DNA from: Gammaproteobacteria bacterium
GTDB lineage: Bacteria > Pseudomonadota > Gammaproteobacteria > SZUA-152
Reading direction: 5' to 3'
Assembly: GCA_030613605.1 (NCBI GenBank)
Contig: JAUWLO010000047.1
Coordinates: 1-11,056, forward strand
DNA length: 11,056 bases
The notes beneath the pieces are model-generated. The model was not told the origin of the DNA. It worked only from the letters and a program-made list of their open reading frames with translations, and ran no database searches. Positions within the stretch are counted from its first letter, which is position 1. Each line of letters starts with the position of its first letter. The translations under genes and the position numbers were made by a program. Of the stretch, positions 6,713-11,056 are shown piece after piece.

Positions 6713-6751
6713 ACCGCCCATATTTATAACGAACTTTTTATCGGTCTCTCT

Positions 6752-7549
6752 ATGGCATCCACAAACAACTATTCTCTTGACGATATTATCCGTTTGTCGA
6801 TAGCGGCCGGGCATCGCATCATGGAAGTGTACAACACTGATTTCGATGTTGTGCAAAAGTCCGATAATTCACCGGTCACTGCTGCTGATATGGCTGCACA
6901 CCACACCATTGTTGATGGCTTAACTGAACTAACACCTGATATTCCCGTACTTTCCGAGGAATCTGCCAGCATTCCCTTCGAAGAACGCAGTCAATGGCAA
7001 AAGTACTGGCTGGTAGATCCACTAGATGGCACCCGGGAATTCGTCAAACGCAACGGTGAATTCACCGTCAATATCGCACTCATCGATAACCATGAATCTG
7101 TGCTGGGTGTTATTTACACCCCTGTAACCGGCGAACTCTATTACGCCGAACGCGGAGCCGGAGCCTATAAAAGATTACCCGAAGGCGAACCGGTAAAAAT
7201 CAGCTCCCGGAAAAAAGAACCTCAAAACACCATCATTGCGGGTAGCCGTTCACACCTTGGCGACTCACTCATCCGCTTTCTTGAGCGTGTTGGCGAATAT
7301 GAAATGATCCCCATGGGCAGCTCTCTCAAGTCGTGCCTGGTGGCCGAGGGCCGTGCTGACATCTACCCACGCCTGGGGCCAACATCTGAGTGGGATACTG
7401 CCGCAGCGCAATGCGTTGTCGAGGAAGCTGGCGGCAGCCTGACGACAACCGACATGAAGCCCATGCGCTACAATACGAAAGACTCTTTGCTGAACCCTCA
7501 TTTTTTGGTGATTGGCGACCCGGGTTTTGACTGGGTTCGTTTCTTATAA
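6752..7549 (+). CDS. cysQ: 3'(2'),5'-bisphosphate nucleotidase CysQ
   Basis: CysQ removes the 3'-phosphate of 3'-phosphoadenosine 5'-phosphate (PAP), the by-product of PAPS-dependent sulfate assimilation and of acyl-carrier-protein maturation, giving AMP. The 265-residue protein is of the inositol-monophosphatase fold, Mg-dependent and Li-sensitive as a family. Seen: the substrate-side KSDNSPVTAAD (36-46), metal ligands E69/E70 in LSEES, the metal motif DPLDGTREF (89-97, ligands D89 and D92), GVIYTPVTGELYYAERGAGAY (119-139), SLKSCLVAEGRADIYPR (191-207) and EWDTAAAQ with D215 (213-220). It is full length. No clear Shine-Dalgarno precedes the ATG, so it may depend on translation of nudE. No strong terminator follows; a small inverted repeat lies about 45 bases downstream. 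Confidence 0.96.
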   Translation: MASTNNYSLDDIIRLSIAAGHRIMEVYNTDFDVVQKSDNSPVTAADMAAHHTIVDGLTELTPDIPVLSEESASIPFEERSQWQKYWLVDPLDGTREFVKRNGEFTVNIALIDNHESVLGVIYTPVTGELYYAERGAGAYKRLPEGEPVKISSRKKEPQNTIIAGSRSHLGDSLIRFLERVGEYEMIPMGSSLKSCLVAEGRADIYPRLGPTSEWDTAAAQCVVEEAGGSLTTTDMKPMRYNTKDSLLNPHFLVIGDPGFDWVRFL

Positions 7550-7592
7550 ACCAACAACTTTCCCTTCGATACGAAATCAATAATCACTAAAG

Positions 7593-7611
7593 AATTGCAA
7601 ATACTGCAATT
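7593..7611. repeat. inverted repeat between cysQ and the FKBP gene
   Basis: Perfect 7-base arms AATTGCA (7593-7599) and TGCAATT (7605-7611) flank a 5-base spacer. Two more T follow (T4 with the arm), then CGCCTG and a T5 run. It could be a weak, AT-rich terminator of nudE-cysQ or an operator for the FKBP gene. The remaining 181-base gap has no clear promoter. Confidence 0.4.
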
Positions 7612-7730
7612 TTCGCCTGTTTTTGAGGTCTATTACCTGTTGTGCCACTTTTGTTTATGGCAACATACACTAAAATTCCAGGCATTTACTCATCAATTTT
7701 TACCCATGCAATTTATTAAAGGACTTTTTC

Positions 7731-8423
7731 GTGAAAACACATTCATTCTTTTTAAACACCATCATTGTTAGCCTGTTCGCCATTCTGCTGCCCGGCACAA
7801 CTTTTGCGGCAGATACCAAGCCCTCCACCGAAAAAGAAAAATTTAGCTACACCATCGGGTTTCAAATCGGCCAGGGATTCAAAAGAGATAATCTGGATAT
7901 TGATACCAAAAGCATGTCGCAAGCCATTATGGATGTAATGAAAAATAAGGCTCCGCAACTTACGCAGGATGAAATGCGTGCCGCTATGGAAGGTGCCCAG
8001 AAAAAATTAACTGCCGCAAGAAAAGTTAAAGCAGATAAATCAAAAGCAGCTGGCGACAAATTTCTCGCTGATAATGGTAAAAAAGATGGTGTCATTACCC
8101 GCAAAAGCGGCCTGCAATATAAAGTCATCTCTACTGGCAAAGGTAAGCAACCCAAAGCCACTGACTCCATTACGGCACACTACAAAGGCACTCTGATTAA
8201 TGGCACTGTATTTGACAGCTCCTATGCCCGCGGCGAACCCGCGACATTTAACGTCGGCCAGGTCATTAATGGCTGGAAAGAAATATTACCGCTGATGAAG
8301 GAAGGCGATAAGTGGCAGGTATTTATCCCCTCTAATCTGGCCTATGGCGAACGAGGCCAGGGCGGCACTATCGGCCCAAATGAAGCTCTAATTTTTGATA
8401 TCGAGCTGATAAAAGTTAATTAA
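7731..8423 (+). CDS. FKBP-type peptidyl-prolyl cis-trans isomerase, secreted (FkpA/Mip-like)
   Basis: This predicted periplasmic (or cell-envelope) folding helper catalyses proline cis-trans isomerisation. It has 230 residues. A signal peptide covers about residues 1-26, with a hydrophobic core IIVSLFAILL and a likely cut after TFA; no lipobox cysteine is seen. An FKBP N-terminal dimerisation domain runs from about 35 to 105 (FSYTIGFQIGQGF at its start) with a Lys/Ala-rich helix. The catalytic FKBP domain is at about 125-230. Pocket residues by alignment with human FKBP12 are Y151, F161-D162, V178-I179, W182 and Y205, so it should be active. The start is GTG with AAAGGA 8 bases upstream; an ATG at 7706 is out of frame. 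The DnaJ-related gene follows after 35 bases with no terminator, so they may be co-transcribed. Which FKBP subfamily name applies is not certain. Confidence 0.95.
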   Translation: MKTHSFFLNTIIVSLFAILLPGTTFAADTKPSTEKEKFSYTIGFQIGQGFKRDNLDIDTKSMSQAIMDVMKNKAPQLTQDEMRAAMEGAQKKLTAARKVKADKSKAAGDKFLADNGKKDGVITRKSGLQYKVISTGKGKQPKATDSITAHYKGTLINGTVFDSSYARGEPATFNVGQVINGWKEILPLMKEGDKWQVFIPSNLAYGERGQGGTIGPNEALIFDIELIKVN

Positions 8424-8458
8424 TAAATCCATAACCTGAAACGTTTTACCTGTAAAAA

Positions 8459-9091
8459 GTGGGTAGCAACACCTTTGAGCAGCACCTGCTGAAGGTGTTG
8501 CTTCTTTTCCCGGCAGGGCTTAGTGAGTTTGAACTGATCAAAAAGCTTGAGGCCGAAGGACAAGACGGCTTTAAAGCAGGCTGCCTGCAAGGCAATTTAT
8601 CCTTATTCCAGACCCATTTCTTTTTATTTCACAGCCTCTATTTGCTAAGAGAACAACTCAGAGAGCAGCTCAAAGAACAATTCGTTCTTGATCAAGAACA
8701 GCAATACCAGCTACAAATTTCACCTCTGTGTATCCAGCTTATCCCGCTAAAAGAAAATAACGGCTCCTCACTGGCCGATCATGACCCTTTGCGCGACTAC
8801 TATCTTGACCTTGATAATCTGAATGACGCCAATGAGACTGAAGTCAACCAGCTACTAGCCCGCTTCTGGGAACGGTTTATCACTAATGATGAACGAAGGG
8901 ATGCACTGGAAGAACTGGAACTACAAGATCCGGTAGACTGGCCAACAATCAAAAAACAACATCGACGACTGGCCATGAAACATCATCCCGATCGTGGCGG
9001 CGATGAAGAACGGCTGCAAGCTATTAACGCCGCGATGGAATTACTCGCCCGAGATTCACGCCATAGCGCTGGAAAACAGAAAAAAACCTGA
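8459..9091 (+). CDS. DnaJ-related protein with C-terminal J domain
   Basis: This 210-residue cytoplasmic protein resembles the DNAJ_related family of gammaproteobacteria. The N-terminal part (about 1-125) is the family-specific region, with LLKVLLLFPAGLSEFELIKKL (10-30) and LFQTHFFLFHSLYLLREQL (49-67), followed by a repeated REQL/KEQF heptad-like stretch (64-75). The C-terminal part (about 156-200) is a short J domain, with helix II KKQHRRLAMKHH and the essential HPD motif at 176-178, then RGGDEERLQAINAAMELL. J domains stimulate Hsp70 ATPase, so it is likely to be a DnaK co-chaperone, client unknown. The GTG start follows an in-frame TAA at 8453-8455, so no longer form exists; its ribosome binding site is weak. 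It ends 19 bases from the convergent galT-like gene. Confidence 0.9.
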   Translation: MGSNTFEQHLLKVLLLFPAGLSEFELIKKLEAEGQDGFKAGCLQGNLSLFQTHFFLFHSLYLLREQLREQLKEQFVLDQEQQYQLQISPLCIQLIPLKENNGSSLADHDPLRDYYLDLDNLNDANETEVNQLLARFWERFITNDERRDALEELELQDPVDWPTIKKQHRRLAMKHHPDRGGDEERLQAINAAMELLARDSRHSAGKQKKT

Positions 9092-9110
9092 GTTTGCTAA
9101 CAACGATTCT

Positions 9111-10220
9111 TTAAAGCTGCACTTCCCGCAAGCGTTTTGCTGCTGCTTCCGGGCTGACCGTATTCACGAACAAACCGGAACCCAATTCAAAACCGGTTGG
9201 AATACTGGTGCGCGGGCAGATTTCCAGATGCCAGTGATAACTTTCTTTCATTTTATCATCGACGCCACGTGGCAAAGAATGTAGAAAATGATTGTATTGC
9301 ACCCCACCTAATACGGCATCCAGGCGAGCCATGGTGCGTTGCACTAAGCCACCGAGGTCTTCGAGTTCATCATCCGTGATGTTTTGATAATCAGCCTCAT
9401 GATGTAATGGGAAAATGTGCACCTCCCACTCGTACTTACTGGCAAAGGGTTTAATAGCAATAAATCGCTCGGTTCGCTCAATCACATACTGCCCTACATC
9501 CAGACGATGGCGCACCTCGCCGGACTCACGGTCATAAACCGTCGCTTCAAACGTTAATGCTTCATCAATGAGCGAACAAAATATACATTGGTGGTTTTTT
9601 TCAAAATAATTTCGGCTGTGATGAATTTCAGACTGCACATTTTCCGGCACTACCGGTGTCGCAATGATCTGGCTGTGGGTGTGAGGAATACTGCCCCCCG
9701 CCGCTGGCCCAAAATTCTTAAATACCAGCACATAACGCAAGCGATCATCGGACTCATATAACTCTTTAATACGATCCCGGTAGGCGCCAAACAACATGGC
9801 CAGATGTTCCACGCTCATCTCGTGAAACCCAATACCGTGATGATCGTGATCAATAATCACTTCATGACGGCCATAACCATCAATGGCCTGCTGCAGACCA
9901 AATGAAAAACTGGATCTCGGTTGGTCATCGCCCAATACCGGGTACAGGTTTTCAACGATACGAATTTCCCATTTCTCATCATTGGGATAGGTGGAAATTT
10001 GCGGCGGGGTCATGTCTTCATTGCCGGTACAAAAGGGGCAGGTATCGACATGGGCACGCGGGTCACGCGGCGCGGCCTGCTCTGCCTGCTTGGGGCGCAT
10101 GCCGCGTGCAGTGGCGACGAGCACGGATTCGGTAGGTACTACCGGATTAATGCGAATCTCGCGCGTGACCTTTTCTTCCTGTTTCTCTTTTTTACCTGAG
10201 TCCTGATCTGAACCTGCCAT
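9111..10220 (-). CDS. GalT-like nucleotidyltransferase (HIT superfamily; galactose-1-phosphate uridylyltransferase or ADP-glucose phosphorylase type)
   Basis: This 369-residue enzyme of the GalT branch of the HIT superfamily should move a nucleotidyl group between sugar phosphates through a histidine intermediate. Seen: a charged, probably disordered N-terminus (1-20), zinc-type C61/C64 in CPFC, the HEVIIDHDHH segment (119-128), and the active site GGSIPHTHSQII (175-186) with H180 and the probable nucleophile H182, then Q184. A second Cys pair C212/C215 (CIFC) follows. C-terminal histidines include QYNHFLH (309-315) and YHWHLEI (328-334). The classical E. coli active site is HPH; here it is HTH, and the second CxxC is absent from E. 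coli GalT but recalled from plant ADP-glucose phosphorylase and thermophile enzymes. Substrate is therefore open. A strong Shine-Dalgarno AGGAGAG lies 5 bases before the ATG. It follows the ycgN-like gene after 90 bases on the same strand. Confidence 0.85.
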   Translation of the reverse strand: MAGSDQDSGKKEKQEEKVTREIRINPVVPTESVLVATARGMRPKQAEQAAPRDPRAHVDTCPFCTGNEDMTPPQISTYPNDEKWEIRIVENLYPVLGDDQPRSSFSFGLQQAIDGYGRHEVIIDHDHHGIGFHEMSVEHLAMLFGAYRDRIKELYESDDRLRYVLVFKNFGPAAGGSIPHTHSQIIATPVVPENVQSEIHHSRNYFEKNHQCIFCSLIDEALTFEATVYDRESGEVRHRLDVGQYVIERTERFIAIKPFASKYEWEVHIFPLHHEADYQNITDDELEDLGGLVQRTMARLDAVLGGVQYNHFLHSLPRGVDDKMKESYHWHLEICPRTSIPTGFELGSGLFVNTVSPEAAAKRLREVQL

Positions 10221-10269
10221 AACATCTCTCCTGTTTGAACAGAGGGTATCAGCAGTTTGTCTCTATGTA

Positions 10270-10295
10270 CTCAAAATAGTGCTCAAAATATTTTG
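10270..10295. repeat. short AT-rich repeat and palindrome upstream of the galT-like gene
   Basis: CTCAAAATA occurs twice with a 12-base period (10270-10278 and 10282-10290), and the second copy runs into the 12-bp palindrome CAAAATATTTTG (10284-10295). It lies about 50-75 bases before the galT-like ATG, where an operator or promoter could be. No clean -35/-10 pair is seen on the minus strand. Confidence 0.35.
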
Positions 10296-10310
10296 ATTCG
10301 CCTATAAGTC

Positions 10311-10757
10311 TCATAGTATCCAGTCAGTAATATGCAGGTGCAGATCATCGGCTTCATCCTCACTTATCACGCGACCACACACAGAAATACCCGCCTCATG
10401 TACTGAAGCCGACGAACCACTTAACAGGGGATGCCATTCAGGCAGCGACTTGCCCTCCGCCAATAGACGGTATGCGCAGGTGGTGGGCAGCCAATGAAAT
10501 TCTTCAATTTTATCTATTGTCAGTACCGTACAGTCCGGCACTAACTGTTTACGCTTTGGATAGTCCTTGCATTGGCAGGACTCCAGATCCAGCAAACGGC
10601 AGGCTACGTTAGAGACATACACTTCACCGGTGTCTTCATCTTCCAGTTTGTGTAAACAGCATTTACCACACCCATCACAGAGGCTTTCCCACTCAGTCGG
10701 CGTCATTTCATCAAGAGTTTTTTGTTCCCAGAAATGCTGGCCTTGCTCTGTGCTCAC
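10311..10757 (-). CDS. ycgN: YcgN family (UPF0260) cysteine-cluster protein
   Basis: This 148-residue protein is close to E. coli YcgN (153 residues), a CxxCxxCC-type putative zinc/iron-chelating family with no established function. The cysteine cluster is C27, C30, C33, C34 in LCDGCGKCCLHKL, followed by C53, C61, C63, C76 and C94. Shared blocks are TLDEMTPTEWESL (14-26), EWLP/HWLP-TTCAYRLLAEGKSLPEWHPLL (88-112) and a C-terminal HITDW tail. An extra C127 lies in SVCGRV, where E. coli has Arg by memory. I choose GTG at 10757 (TAGG about 9 bases upstream): it starts just before FWEQKTLDEM as in the family and 26 bases after the upstream gene ends. An ATG ending at 10856 would add 33 non-family residues and overlap the oxidoreductase by 73 bases. 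Confidence 0.9.
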   Translation of the reverse strand: MSTEQGQHFWEQKTLDEMTPTEWESLCDGCGKCCLHKLEDEDTGEVYVSNVACRLLDLESCQCKDYPKRKQLVPDCTVLTIDKIEEFHWLPTTCAYRLLAEGKSLPEWHPLLSGSSASVHEAGISVCGRVISEDEADDLHLHITDWIL

Positions 10758-10783
10758 CTGTAATTGCCTATAGCTACCTTCGG

Positions 10784-11056
10784 TCAACCACGGCGCCAGG
10801 CATGAAAACGCTTCACCCAGGACAGTAATTTTTCCGGCTGGTGTTGTTTTTTCCACACACCGGCAACGTACTTGTTAGCCTCAGCCATGGTGGGATAAAT
10901 ATGAATGGTGCCCAGAATTTTGTTCAGACCCAGACCATGCTTCATCGCCATCACAAACTCGGCTATCAAATCACCCGCATGGCTGCCAACAATGGTCACA
11001 CCCAGAATTTTATCCTTGCCCGGCACCGTCAGCACTTTCACCACACCGTAGTCTTC
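10784..11056 (-). CDS. FAD-dependent pyridine nucleotide-disulfide oxidoreductase, C-terminal fragment
   Basis: This is the last 90 residues of a flavoprotein whose N-terminus lies beyond the right edge; the frame is open to position 11056. The visible part is the dimerisation domain: GKDKILGVTIVGSHAGDLIAEF, MAMKHGLGLNKI and TIHIYPTMAEANKYVAGVWKK, ending in a basic tail WVKRFHAWRRG. In dihydrolipoamide dehydrogenase the corresponding HAHPT segment carries the catalytic His just before Pro; here that position is Tyr (HIYPT), as in mercuric-reductase-like members. It is therefore probably not a lipoamide dehydrogenase. Redox partner and substrate cannot be told without the active-site cysteines, which are outside the window. 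It is probably co-transcribed with the ycgN-like gene 26 bases downstream. Confidence 0.88.
   Translation of the reverse strand, partial: EDYGVVKVLTVPGKDKILGVTIVGSHAGDLIAEFVMAMKHGLGLNKILGTIHIYPTMAEANKYVAGVWKKQHQPEKLLSWVKRFHAWRRG

Noticed and set aside
6383..6856. Minus-strand open frame of 157 codons across nudE and cysQ
   Set aside because: It is antisense to two well-supported genes; the composition (many H, C, F) is typical of a shadow frame.
7706..7730. ATG at 7706 as start of the FKBP gene
   Set aside because: It is out of frame with the FKBP coding sequence; GTG at 7731 has a well-spaced AAAGGA and gives a proper signal peptide.
9092..9110. Terminator between the convergent DnaJ-related and galT-like genes
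   Set aside because: The 19-base gap and flanking coding ends show no stem with a U-tract in either direction.
10758..10856. Longer N-terminus for the ycgN-like protein, starting at the ATG ending at 10856
   Set aside because: It would overlap the oxidoreductase by 73 bases and add 33 residues not seen in E. coli YcgN; GTG at 10757 fits both family and spacing.
1..11056. CRISPR array, tRNA, rRNA, transposon or phage genes
   Set aside because: No spaced direct repeats, cloverleaf, ribosomal RNA core, transposase or integrase motif was seen; gene content is chromosomal core.

Overview
The window reads as core chromosome of a gammaproteobacterium of the Pseudomonadales/Cellvibrionales kind. 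The protein sequences are close to Escherichia coli and Pseudomonas families. The gene order rpoD-dnaG-yqeY-rpsU, with tsaD diverging, is the one I recall from Pseudomonas, and so is the nudE-cysQ pair. Base composition looks moderate (about half GC by eye), with AT-rich intergenic gaps. I see no insertion sequence, phage gene, CRISPR array, tRNA or rRNA.

Left third (1-4237): the macromolecular synthesis operon on the minus strand. It is transcribed right to left: rpsU (ribosomal protein S21), yqeY (GatB/YqeY-domain protein), dnaG (primase) and rpoD (main sigma factor, cut by the left window edge in region 2.4). A good sigma-70 promoter with a GC-rich discriminator lies before rpsU. A hairpin with an imperfect U-tract between rpsU and yqeY looks like a leaky terminator, which would give much S21 and less primase and sigma. 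dnaG has no visible Shine-Dalgarno sequence.

Middle (4238-6130): tsaD (tRNA t6A synthesis) runs rightwards from a GTG codon that overlaps the stop of a possible five-codon leader. It converges on a gene for an HU-type DNA-binding protein with a lysine-rich N-terminal tail. A strong bidirectional terminator and a separate two-part hairpin lie between the two genes. The 312-base gap right of the HU gene is AT-rich and probably holds divergent promoters.

Right half, plus strand (6131-9091): nudE (Nudix hydrolase) and cysQ (3'-phosphoadenosine 5'-phosphate phosphatase) form a likely operon concerned with nucleotide clean-up. They are followed by a secreted FKBP-type prolyl isomerase and a DnaJ-related protein with a C-terminal J domain.

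Right end, minus strand (9111-11056): the tail of a flavin pyridine-nucleotide-disulfide oxidoreductase, a YcgN-type cysteine-cluster protein, and a GalT/ADP-glucose-phosphorylase-like HIT-superfamily nucleotidyltransferase, possibly co-transcribed in that order.

I found no convincing new multi-gene system; the window is mostly housekeeping. The points most worth checking are the tsaD leader overlap, the tailed HU protein, the two-part hairpin after tsaD, and the specificity of the GalT-like enzyme.
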